64,000 nt of DNA from JADGRB01 sp036267635 (lineage in GTDB: Bacteria; Myxococcota_A; Polyangia; Fen-1088): contig DATAVR010000024.1 in NCBI GenBank assembly GCA_036267635.1, forward strand, positions 104,262 to 168,261, written 5' to 3'. A model generated the notes under the pieces. The model did not search any database, was not told the DNA's origin, and was given only the letters and a program-made list of their open reading frames with translations. The position numbers and the translations under genes are program-made. Shown piece after piece: positions 48,001 to 56,357 of this stretch; the stretch's first letter is position 1, and the number at the start of each line of letters is the position of its first letter.

Positions 48001-51000
48001 CCTCGACGTGGAGCCGGCCAACGAGCGCGCCCGCCGCGCTCTCGTGCGGGTCTCGGAGGCGCGGCAAGATTGGAAAGGCGTCGTCGAGGCCCTGCGCCGC
48101 GATCTCGCCGTGCGCGGGGGCGCGCCCGAGGAGGCCAAGGAGCGCGAGGAGCTGCTGCTGCGGATCGGCAACCTGCAGGAGACGCGGCTCAACGACGTCG
48201 AGGGGACCTTCGCCTCCTATCGCGAGGTCGCCCAGGCGAACCCCTACTCGGCGCCGGCCATCGCCGGCCTCGAGCGGCTGGCGGCGGCCGGCCATCCGGA
48301 GCGCGCGGCGATCGCGCGGATGACGCTCCCCCTCTACGAGCGGACCGACAACGCCGCCAAGCTGGCCCAGGCGAACGAGGTGCTGCTGTCGGTCGCCGAC
48401 ACGCTCGGCGAGCGGGTCGACCGGCTGGAGAGGCTGCGGGCACTCTACGCCGGGGCGCTCGCCGATCCCGCCAAGGCTTACCGTGCCAGCCTGGCGCTGT
48501 TCGAGATCGATCCCTCCGAGATCGCCAACCGCGACGCGCTGCTGGGGTTCGCCGCCGCCGCCGGCCTCAGCGGCGAGCTCGGCGACAAGCTGCGCGCGGC
48601 GGCGACCGCCACCGACGATCGCAACCTGCGCCGCGACCTCCTGGTCGTCGTCGCGGAGCTGGAAGAGAAGCAGGCTGGCCGGGCGCCCGAGGCCGAGAAG
48701 GTCTACGCACAGATCCTCGGCGCCGAGCCGCTGCACGCCGGGGCGTTCCGCGCGCTCGCGCGCCTCTACCGGGACGGCCAGCGCTGGTCCGAGCTGCGGG
48801 CGCTCTACGACGCCCGGCAGCTGGCCGCGCTCGACGCACGCGAGCGGCTCGATCTGCTGGCGCAGATCGCCGAGCTCAGCGAAGCGGCGCTCTCCGATCC
48901 CGACCACGCGCTCGGCGCCTACGAGAAGATGCTGGAGCTCGACCCCGCCGATCTGCGCGCCCACCGCGCGCTCGAACGGCTCTACGCCGCGCGCGAGCGC
49001 TGGACCGATCTCGAGGCGTTGCTCGGAACGCGCGTCGGCTTCGCCTCGGAGACCGAGGTGCCGGAGCTCGAGTTCCGGCGCGCCGATCTGCGCGCCGGAC
49101 GGCTGGACAACGTCCCCGGCGCGCTCGACTTGCTGGAGGCGATCGTCAAGACCGCCCCCAACCACGAGGGGGCGCGCCGGCTGCTCGAGAAGCTGCTGGC
49201 CGTGCCCGCGCAGCGCCAGCGCGTCGCCAAGATCCTCGAGCCGGTCTACGAGGCGAGCAGCGCCTGGGCGCGTCTGGCCGCGATCCTCGAGGTGCAGCGC
49301 GAGGCCGTGCAGGGTCCGGGAGCGGCCGCCCTGCTGGCCCGGGTGGCCGATCTCCAGGAGAACAAGCTGCAGGCCCGGGCCGTCGCGCTCACCACCTGGC
49401 GGCAGGTGCTGACCGCCGATCCGGAGAACCCCGACGCTCTGCCCGAGATCGAGCGGCTCGGCACCGCGCTGGAGCGGTTCTCGGAGCTGGTGGAGGTCTA
49501 TCAAGAGCAGGCCTTCCGCCGCGACGCCTCCGACGTGAGCGGACGGGCCGATCTGCTTTCCCGCGCGGCCAAGCTCTACGTGGGGCGCCTCAACAACCGG
49601 CGCGCCGCCATCGACGCCTGGAAGCTGGTGCTCAACCTCGATCAGGAGAACCTGGCCACGGCGGCGCCGGCCGCGGCGGCGCTGGAGGCGCTCTACGCCG
49701 ACACCGGCGACGTCGCCAACCTGGTCAAGACGCTAGAGCTCGAGGCGCGCTGGGCCGACGGCGCGGCGGCGCGGAAGCAGATCCTGTTCCGCATCGCGGG
49801 GCTCGAAGAGAAATCACTCGGTGACATCGAGGCCGCGGTGGCGACCTTGCGCGCGATCCTGGAGCTCGATCCGCAGGACCACACGGCGATCGACGCGCTC
49901 GACCGGATCTTCGAGGCAGGCGCCAACCATCGCCAGCGGGTGGAGATCCTGCGCAAGCGGATCGGCCTGGCCGGCGACGCGGCCGCCCGGCAGGAGCTGT
50001 GGCGCAGCGTCGCCAGCCTGCTGGAGAAGGACGTCGGCGACGTCGACGAGGCGATCGCCGCCTGCGTCAGCATTCTCGACGAGAACCCCGAGGACGATCA
50101 GGCGCTCGAGACGCTGGCGCGGCTCTACGACCAGCAGGGGCGCCATCGCGATCGACTGGAGATCGTCGAGCGCCGGCTCCTGCTGCGCAAGCCGAAGGAC
50201 GCCGAGCGGGTGGTCCTGCTCAAGCAGATCGCCAAGCTGCTGGAAGGGCCGCTCGGCGATCCGGCCGGCGCGCTCGAGCGCTGGCGGGAGATCCTCGAGC
50301 GGGCGCCCGGCGACGCCGAGGCGCTGGCGGCGATCGAGCGATTGCTGGCCCCCAGCGCCGAGGGGGGTTTGCGCCTGGCGGCCGCACAGATCCTGGAGCC
50401 GATCTACGAGAAGGGGGCGCGCTACGCCGAGCTGGCGGCGATCGTCCGCATCTACGTCGAGGCGCAGACCGACGCCCGGGCACGCCTCGGCGAGCTGATG
50501 CGGCTGGCGGCGCTGGAGGAGACGCGGCTCGGCGACACCGAGGGAGCGCTGCGCACGACGGCGCTGGCGATCCGCGATGCGCTCACCGAGCCGGAGCTTC
50601 CGGCGCTGCTCGACGCCTTCGAACGGCTTTCCGGCCCGAAGCGGCTCGCCGAGGTGACGACGCTCTACCGCGACATCAGCCCCGACGTCCTCGACGAGGC
50701 GCTCAAGCTGCGGCTCGATCGAACCATCGCGGCGGCGGCGGCCGGGCAGGGAGACGTCGCGACGGCGGCCGACTACTACCGCCGCATCCTCGATCGGGTC
50801 CCCGACGACGACGCCGCGCTGGCCGCGCTCGACACGATCTACCGCGGCAGCGGCGACGCCGAGGCCCTCTACGAAGTCCTGGTCCGGCGCGCCGAGCTGG
50901 CCAAGGACCCCGGCACCGAGGGGGCGCTGCGGGTCCAGATCGGCGAGCTGGCGGAGAGCAAGCTCGAACGGCTCGAGGAGGCCATCGCCGCCTTCGAGCG

Positions 51001-54000
51001 GGTGGTCGAGATCGCGCCCGCCGATCGCGCGGCCGGGGTCGCGCTCGATCGCCTCTACACCAAGACCGAGCGCTGGGGCGACCTGTCGCGACTCCTCGTC
51101 GATCTCCTGCAGCGGGGACGGCGCCCGGAGAAGGAGCTGGTCGACCTTCGTTTCCGTCTGGCGCAGATCGAGCACGATCGGCGCGGCGATCGCGAGGCGG
51201 CGCTCGAGCACCTCAAGCTGGTCCTCGCCGGCGCACCCGATCACGCCGGCGCCATCTCCATGCTCGAGGGGATGCTCGACGACATGGCGGTGCAGGGGGC
51301 GGCGGCCACCTTGCTGGAGCCGGTCTACGCCGGGCGCGGCGACTGGAAGTCGCTCATCAAGATCGGCGAGATTCGTCTGCTGCTGGTCGAGGACCCGACC
51401 GAGCGGCTCTCGTGGACCAAACGGATCGCCCGCCTCTACGAGGAACAGCTGGAGGACTTCGACAGCGCGCTACGCTGGTACGGCAAGGTCTTTCAAGAGG
51501 CGCCGACGGAGCGCCAGGCGACGGAGCCACTCCTGCGGCTGGCCGACAAGCTCGATCGCTGGCAGGACGCGGCCAGCCTGCTGGCCAACTACCTCGACGG
51601 CGAGCTCTCCGAAGAGCCGCCGGTGCTCGACATCGTGCGCCGCACCGCCGAGATCTTCGACCTGCGGCTCGGCGAGCGGGCCGAGGCCCAGAAATATTAT
51701 CGGCGCCTCTTCGACGCGCGCCCCGATGACCGCGCGACGACGCAGCTCCTCGAGGCCGCGCTCGAGCGATGGGGCGCCTGGACGGAACTGCGCGAGCTCA
51801 TCGACGAGCAGGCGGGACGGGCGCCCGATCCCATTGCCCGCGTCGCGCTCTTGCGCCGCAGCGCCAAGCTGGACGAGGAGAAGCTCGACGACGCCAACCG
51901 GGCCGTCGGGACGCTGCGCGAGGCGTTGGAGGTCGATCCGACCGACCGCAAGGCGGCGGCGGAGCTGGAACGGCTGCTGTCGCAAGCGGGCCGCTGGTCG
52001 GACCTGGCCGATCACCTCAACTCGAGCCTCGACCGCGAGCCGCTCGGCGCCGACAAGGACGCGGCCACCTTGCGGTTGGCCGAGATCCTGGCGAACAGGA
52101 TCGGCGACACGACGAGCGCCGTCGATCGCTACGCCGAGATCCTCTCCCGGCCCGCCGCGCCGCGCGACACGGCGACCGCGGTCGGCGCGCTCGAGGGGTT
52201 GGCCCGCGACGCCGATCAGCGCTACCGGGTGGCGGTGATCCTCGAGCCGGTCTACCGGCGCACGGGGGACCTCAACAAGTTGGTGGGGGCGCTCGACGCC
52301 CAGCTGGAATCGGCCGACGATCGGGCCGAGCGGGTGCGGGTGCTCGGCGAGATGGCCGAGCTCCACCAGCGCCTCGGGCGCCTCGACCTGGCGTTCGATT
52401 GTCGCAGCCGCGCCTGGTTGGCCGACGTGGAGTCGGACGAGACGCTGGCGGCCATGGAGTCGCTGGGCCTGGGCGCCAAACTGCACGCCCCGCTGGTGGT
52501 GGCGTTGCAGAAGGGGGCCGTCGAGGCGATCGATCCCGATCTGCAGGCGCGCCTCTGGATCGCCTCGGCCAAGCTGCTCGAATCGCCGCTCGGCCACGCC
52601 GCCGACGCCATCGAAGCCTGGCGCGCGGCGCTGGCCGCCAAGCCCGACGAGCGGGACAGCTTCCTGGCGCTCGAGCGCCTGCTGGCGGGCGCGGGACGGC
52701 CGAGCGAGCTGGTCGAGGTGCTCGAGCGCCATCTCGAAATGGCGGTCGACGGCGACGAGCGCAAGGTGATCGCCAAGCGGATCGCCGTCCTTTACGAGGA
52801 CGCGCTCAAGGAGTCGGAGCGCGCGGTCCGGGCCTGGGAGACGGTGCTGGAGATCGATCCCAACGAGGGGGAGGCGCTGGAGTCGCTGGCGCAGCTGCAC
52901 CTCGGGGCCGGCGCCTACCGCGAGCTCGCCGAGGTCTACGCCCGCAAGATCGAGATCACCGACCGCGCCGACGAGCGCCGCATGCTCTTCATGCAGAGCG
53001 CGCGGGTCTACGAAGAGAACCTGGCCGATCCCGACCGGGCGATCGAGCAGCTGCGCGCGCTCTTGGTGGAGACGCCCGGCGACGGTGAAGCGCTGGCCGA
53101 TCTCGATCGGGTCCTCACCGCCGAAGGGCGACAGACCGATCTCCTCGAGGTGATCGACAGTCGCGCGGCCGGGGCCAAGGACGCCGCCGGGCGCGACGAG
53201 CTGGAGTTTCGGGCGGCGCGCCTGGTGGAGACCGAGCTCTCCGACGTCGAGGGGGCGATCGGACGCTACGCCAGGATCCTGGCGGCGTCGCCGCAGCACG
53301 CGGGCGCGCGCGACGCGCTCTACGAGATCGCGCGCGGCGGCGACTATCGATTGCCGGCGATCGCCGTGCTGGAGCCGGTCGAGCGCGCGGCGAAGCGGTG
53401 GGACGGCGTCGTCGAGCTTCTCGAGCTGCGGCTCGCCGCCGAGGACGCGGTGGAAAACCGCCTCGCGCTGCTGGGGGAGATCGCCCGCATCGAGGAGACG
53501 GAACGGCGGGACGTGCGGCTGGCGTTCGCCGCCTGGGCACGGGCGCTGACCGAGGACGCCACCGTCGACGAGCCGCGCGAGGCGCTCGAGCGGCTGGCCG
53601 CGGCGACCAAGGACTGGGGGCGCCTGGCCGACGTCTACGCCGAGCGGATGGAAGCCACCTTCGACGCCGGGCTCCAGCGCATGCTGGCGATGCGCCTGGC
53701 GTCGCTGTACGAAAACGAGCTGCCGGATCTCGACCGGGCCGCCGACTACCTGCGCAAGGCGCAGTCGCTGCCGGGCGACGAGGAGCCGGCGCTGGCGGCG
53801 CTCGAGCGGGTGCTCGGCAAGCTGGGCAAGGGGGCAGAAGACGAGCTCGGGCAGGTCCTGGCCCGCGAAGCGGAGCTGGCCAGCGCTCCGACCGTCCAGG
53901 CTGATTTCCTGGCCGCGCTGGGGGCGTTGCGGGTGGGGCCGCTCGGCGACGCGGAGGGGGCGCTCTCCGCCTTCCGCGACGCCGTCGAACGGGACCCGAC

Positions 54001-56263
54001 GCATGCGGGCGCCCACGCCGCGCTGGTCTCGCTGCTCGATCGCCCCGAGACGCAGGAGGGGGCACTCGACGTCCTCGAGCCGCTGGCCGAGGCGCGCGGT
54101 GATTACCAGGAGCTGGTCGCGCTCTACGGCCGGCGGGTCGAGCTGCGCGACGATCGCACCGAGCGCGCGCACTGGCTGCGCAAGATCGCCGACGTGGCGG
54201 CCGACCAACTCCACCAGCCCGATCTGGCGATCGAGGCGCTCGGTCGCGCGCTCATCGAGGAGCCGGCGGCCAGCGGCGCGCTCGACGACCTCGAACGGAT
54301 CGCCGGCGTCGCCAAGCTCCCGGCCGCCGGGGCCAAGAAGATCGAGGAGGCGCTGGCGGGCGCCGAGCCGGCTGCCGCGCAGGAGCTGGCGCTGCGCGCG
54401 GCGCGCCTCTACCAAGAGGCGGGTGACAGGGCGGCGGCCGAGCGGCTCTACATCCGCGTCCTCGATCACGACGGCGAGAACGCCGACGCCTTGCTGGCGC
54501 TGGAAGGGCTCTACCGCGCGGGCGCCGCGCCGGCGCAGCTGGCCGCGATCCTCGAACGGCGGTCGGCGGCGGAGCTCGATCCCCAGGTGCGCCGGACGCG
54601 TCTGTTCGAGGCGGCACGACTTCACGAAGCGCGGGGAGATCTCCCGGCGGCGGTGGCGGCCATGCGGCTACTCCAGGCCGCTGACGAAGAGGATCTCGAC
54701 GCGCTCAAGGAGCTGGCGCGCCTCTACGAGGCGCTCGGTCAGGCGCCCGAGCTCACCGCCGTGCTGGCGGAGCGCGCCCGCCTGACCGAGGATCCGCGCC
54801 AGCGGGCCCAGCTCTGGTCGCGCGTCGGTGAGCTGCGGCTGACGCTGCTGAACGATCTGGACGCGGCGGCGGAGGCCTACCGCGAGGCGCTCGACGGGGC
54901 CCCCGACGACGCGTTGGCGCTCTCGGCGCTGGAGGCGATCGAGGATCGGCGGGGCGATTGGTCGACGCTGCAGGAGGTCTTGCTGCGGCGGCTCGGCAGC
55001 GCGAGCGGCGCCGACGAGGTCGCGGTGCTGCTCAAGCTGGCGCGCAACGCCGAGCAGAAGCTTTCCGACATCGACCAGGCGGTCGGCTTTTTGCGCCAGT
55101 TGCTCGACACCGATCCGGGGAACGGCTTCGGCTATCTCGAGCTCGAACGGATCTTGCGCGCGGCGGAGCGCTGGTACGATCTGGTCGACGTGCTCGGCAA
55201 ACACGCCGACATGGAGGCGGCGGCCGGGCGAAAGCCGACCGAGCTGGCGCTGCGGGTCGCCGTCGCCAACGTCTGGGAGAAGGACCTCGATTCACCGGAG
55301 AGCGCCGCCGAGGCGCTGGAGAAGGTGCTGGAGGTCGCGCCGGACAACGTCGCCGCGCTGCTGTCGCTGGCGCGGCTTCACGAGCGGAACGAGCGCTGGG
55401 ACGAGGCGGGCGCGGCGCTCGAGCGCGCGGCGCAGAACACCCACGAGCCGGCGGAGATCGCCGAGATCCACTTCCGCAACGCCACCATCCTCCGCAGCAA
55501 GGAGGCGGGGCCGGAGGAGATCGAGGCGGCGCTCCTGCGCGCCATCGACGCCGACGCGGGACACCGGCCGGCGCTGGAGGCGCTCGAGAAGATCGCCCGC
55601 GAGGCCAAAGACGAAGAGCGGCTGGCGAACATTCTCGATCTCCAGCTGCACTCGGCGCCCGACGACGGGGAGCGGCGCCGCCTGCTGCGGGAGATCGCCG
55701 GCCTCTATGGCGGGCCGCTGGCGCAGCCGGCGGCGGCGCTGCCTTACCTGGAGCGGCTGGTGGCGCTCGATCCGACGGAGATCCCGGGACGCGAACAGCT
55801 GGCCGAGGCGCTGATCGCCGCGGGCCGGACCGACCAGGCGACGCGCATCATCGGCGAGCTGGTCGCGGAGCTCACCAAGGCGCGGCGCGGGAAGGAGACG
55901 GCGCGCTGGCAGACGCGGCTCGGCACCATCGCCGAGATGCGCGGCGACGCGGAGGGGGCGGCGGCCAGCTTCAACGCCGCCTACAAGCTCGATCCCAGCC
56001 ACCCGGCGACCATCGCCGCGCTGGGGCGGCTCGCCTACCGGCGCAGCGACTTCGAGGCCGCCCGGAAGTTTTACCGCTCGCTCTTGCTGCAAAACTTCGA
56101 CGACGCGACGGCCGGCGTGTCGAAGTCCGAGGTCTACCTGATGTTGGGGCGCATGCACGTGCTCGCCAACGAAACCCCCAAGGCGCGCAACATGTTCGAG
56201 CGCGGGCTGGAGATCGATCCGAAGAACGTCGATCTCAAGGCGGCGCTGGCCGGTCTCGGCTAG
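45038..56263 (+). CDS. Giant 3741-residue TPR-like helical repeat protein
   Basis: One unbroken 11.2 kb frame. The whole chain is a ~72-residue super-repeat, roughly 50 copies. Each has a helix pair R-x-x-L-L-x-R-I-A-x-L-x-E-x-x-L-x-D, then A-I-x-x-Y-x-x-I-L-x-x-D-P, then A-L-x-x-L-x-R-L-Y-x-x-x-x-R-W-x-x-L-x-x-V-L. This is TPR-like, about two hairpins per unit. I measured 71 and 73 residues between successive units near residues 520-660. There is no signal peptide, membrane helix or enzymatic domain, so it is probably a cytosolic scaffold. It has its own promoter. Assembly collapse is unlikely, because repeats are well diverged in DNA. Confidence 0.9.
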   Translation: MTTIVSTALAALQLRPDDPQALQALKAVHPGNGAGIDADALSSALSDARRWHREHADFELCLELIDLELGFTTTAGRRADLLHEKARLLSDELLRDEAGQTAVRQALEAVANHKASTESLAQMTLVRANWEPISRRYLKQAEEAKDPALASSLHGSVAEFYLKYRPTGPEGETHLRKSLELDAGNRRSGAHLERILREAGRREELLALYLQRAERAPTREERTAAEVSAGELSEQLGRGPEAFAHFRKALEANAYEPRALRAVRAALTASEAWAELAKVLEAAARTKRGEQDVPLLIELATLFSQRLSQTDIAESFFRRVRKLDPSNREMVEFYRAYHTARNEMPQLLAVLAQAQKTETDLDRRVAMGVEMARAAEQRSQNADKAIEIWKGLLRLRPHLPEAVASLRKLYTATEKWNALLELLKDDLDAVPAGDVDERINRHLEIVAVYRDRLNLDVMVVTTYLNILALKPDHPAALTALAGRYEAQGRYGDLVQILARQAEGAVDPAARVALHRRIASLWADKLGKHQNAVASFEKIFEADPTDAETAARLKDLYTKGRAWRPLIEVMRKELPHVDGAGRRARLTEMARLAGERLNDTREAISLYNQVLAIEGRDEGALAGLATLYERERRWPAMVEILERQRQNAEGNPAAELALLERRGTLLYERMGASEAAIEVFRRIQALDGKNARAARALREIYAQAGDYTALEALYAEQGAYGELCDQLTSLADRTADMNARTRLLERVAALSQEKLNQPERALKAFERILATDPRNRQAALSLVPLYRAAQKWPRLLATYEVLLGPAATGDGVGMAERLELHAEARRISEQRLGSKALAFQWCARAFEAAPKNSDVRTDLERLAGEADEWGALTGLYESRLAASTDAEERIWLLRRMLRISATRLFKPQDTRRAAELILSEVGYDEEAEGALETVLTQAKAWPELAKLLHARADRAPDAAERVKLLLRIAQIEEERVADLAAAAATWSAILDVEPANERARRALVRVSEARQDWKGVVEALRRDLAVRGGAPEEAKEREELLLRIGNLQETRLNDVEGTFASYREVAQANPYSAPAIAGLERLAAAGHPERAAIARMTLPLYERTDNAAKLAQANEVLLSVADTLGERVDRLERLRALYAGALADPAKAYRASLALFEIDPSEIANRDALLGFAAAAGLSGELGDKLRAAATATDDRNLRRDLLVVVAELEEKQAGRAPEAEKVYAQILGAEPLHAGAFRALARLYRDGQRWSELRALYDARQLAALDARERLDLLAQIAELSEAALSDPDHALGAYEKMLELDPADLRAHRALERLYAARERWTDLEALLGTRVGFASETEVPELEFRRADLRAGRLDNVPGALDLLEAIVKTAPNHEGARRLLEKLLAVPAQRQRVAKILEPVYEASSAWARLAAILEVQREAVQGPGAAALLARVADLQENKLQARAVALTTWRQVLTADPENPDALPEIERLGTALERFSELVEVYQEQAFRRDASDVSGRADLLSRAAKLYVGRLNNRRAAIDAWKLVLNLDQENLATAAPAAAALEALYADTGDVANLVKTLELEARWADGAAARKQILFRIAGLEEKSLGDIEAAVATLRAILELDPQDHTAIDALDRIFEAGANHRQRVEILRKRIGLAGDAAARQELWRSVASLLEKDVGDVDEAIAACVSILDENPEDDQALETLARLYDQQGRHRDRLEIVERRLLLRKPKDAERVVLLKQIAKLLEGPLGDPAGALERWREILERAPGDAEALAAIERLLAPSAEGGLRLAAAQILEPIYEKGARYAELAAIVRIYVEAQTDARARLGELMRLAALEETRLGDTEGALRTTALAIRDALTEPELPALLDAFERLSGPKRLAEVTTLYRDISPDVLDEALKLRLDRTIAAAAAGQGDVATAADYYRRILDRVPDDDAALAALDTIYRGSGDAEALYEVLVRRAELAKDPGTEGALRVQIGELAESKLERLEEAIAAFERVVEIAPADRAAGVALDRLYTKTERWGDLSRLLVDLLQRGRRPEKELVDLRFRLAQIEHDRRGDREAALEHLKLVLAGAPDHAGAISMLEGMLDDMAVQGAAATLLEPVYAGRGDWKSLIKIGEIRLLLVEDPTERLSWTKRIARLYEEQLEDFDSALRWYGKVFQEAPTERQATEPLLRLADKLDRWQDAASLLANYLDGELSEEPPVLDIVRRTAEIFDLRLGERAEAQKYYRRLFDARPDDRATTQLLEAALERWGAWTELRELIDEQAGRAPDPIARVALLRRSAKLDEEKLDDANRAVGTLREALEVDPTDRKAAAELERLLSQAGRWSDLADHLNSSLDREPLGADKDAATLRLAEILANRIGDTTSAVDRYAEILSRPAAPRDTATAVGALEGLARDADQRYRVAVILEPVYRRTGDLNKLVGALDAQLESADDRAERVRVLGEMAELHQRLGRLDLAFDCRSRAWLADVESDETLAAMESLGLGAKLHAPLVVALQKGAVEAIDPDLQARLWIASAKLLESPLGHAADAIEAWRAALAAKPDERDSFLALERLLAGAGRPSELVEVLERHLEMAVDGDERKVIAKRIAVLYEDALKESERAVRAWETVLEIDPNEGEALESLAQLHLGAGAYRELAEVYARKIEITDRADERRMLFMQSARVYEENLADPDRAIEQLRALLVETPGDGEALADLDRVLTAEGRQTDLLEVIDSRAAGAKDAAGRDELEFRAARLVETELSDVEGAIGRYARILAASPQHAGARDALYEIARGGDYRLPAIAVLEPVERAAKRWDGVVELLELRLAAEDAVENRLALLGEIARIEETERRDVRLAFAAWARALTEDATVDEPREALERLAAATKDWGRLADVYAERMEATFDAGLQRMLAMRLASLYENELPDLDRAADYLRKAQSLPGDEEPALAALERVLGKLGKGAEDELGQVLAREAELASAPTVQADFLAALGALRVGPLGDAEGALSAFRDAVERDPTHAGAHAALVSLLDRPETQEGALDVLEPLAEARGDYQELVALYGRRVELRDDRTERAHWLRKIADVAADQLHQPDLAIEALGRALIEEPAASGALDDLERIAGVAKLPAAGAKKIEEALAGAEPAAAQELALRAARLYQEAGDRAAAERLYIRVLDHDGENADALLALEGLYRAGAAPAQLAAILERRSAAELDPQVRRTRLFEAARLHEARGDLPAAVAAMRLLQAADEEDLDALKELARLYEALGQAPELTAVLAERARLTEDPRQRAQLWSRVGELRLTLLNDLDAAAEAYREALDGAPDDALALSALEAIEDRRGDWSTLQEVLLRRLGSASGADEVAVLLKLARNAEQKLSDIDQAVGFLRQLLDTDPGNGFGYLELERILRAAERWYDLVDVLGKHADMEAAAGRKPTELALRVAVANVWEKDLDSPESAAEALEKVLEVAPDNVAALLSLARLHERNERWDEAGAALERAAQNTHEPAEIAEIHFRNATILRSKEAGPEEIEAALLRAIDADAGHRPALEALEKIAREAKDEERLANILDLQLHSAPDDGERRRLLREIAGLYGGPLAQPAAALPYLERLVALDPTEIPGREQLAEALIAAGRTDQATRIIGELVAELTKARRGKETARWQTRLGTIAEMRGDAEGAAASFNAAYKLDPSHPATIAALGRLAYRRSDFEAARKFYRSLLLQNFDDATAGVSKSEVYLMLGRMHVLANETPKARNMFERGLEIDPKNVDLKAALAGLG

Positions 56264-56340
56264 GAGGCCGTTGCCGTAAGGCAACGGTGAGCGAAGCGAA
56301 CCATGGCCGAGGACGTGCCGCCCGGAGGCGGCCTAGGAGG
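56260..56340. repeat. Double-hairpin element flanked by 8-bp direct repeats
   Basis: CTAGGAGG occurs at 56260-56267 and 56333-56340. Between them lie a perfect 8 bp hairpin CCGTTGCC-GTAA-GGCAACGG (56268-56287, GNRA-type loop) and a 6 bp hairpin GCCGCC-CGGA-GGCGGC (56317-56332). It looks like a small insertion with a target duplication, and may terminate both convergent transcripts. The TAG stop of the giant gene lies in the left repeat. Confidence 0.65.
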
Positions 56341-56357
56341 TCCAGCGCCCGGCCGGG

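Noticed and set aside
45038..56263. The giant helical-repeat gene as a tandem DNA repeat or assembly duplication
   Set aside because: The ~216-bp units are clearly diverged at DNA level and the frame is intact throughout, so this is a protein-level repeat only.
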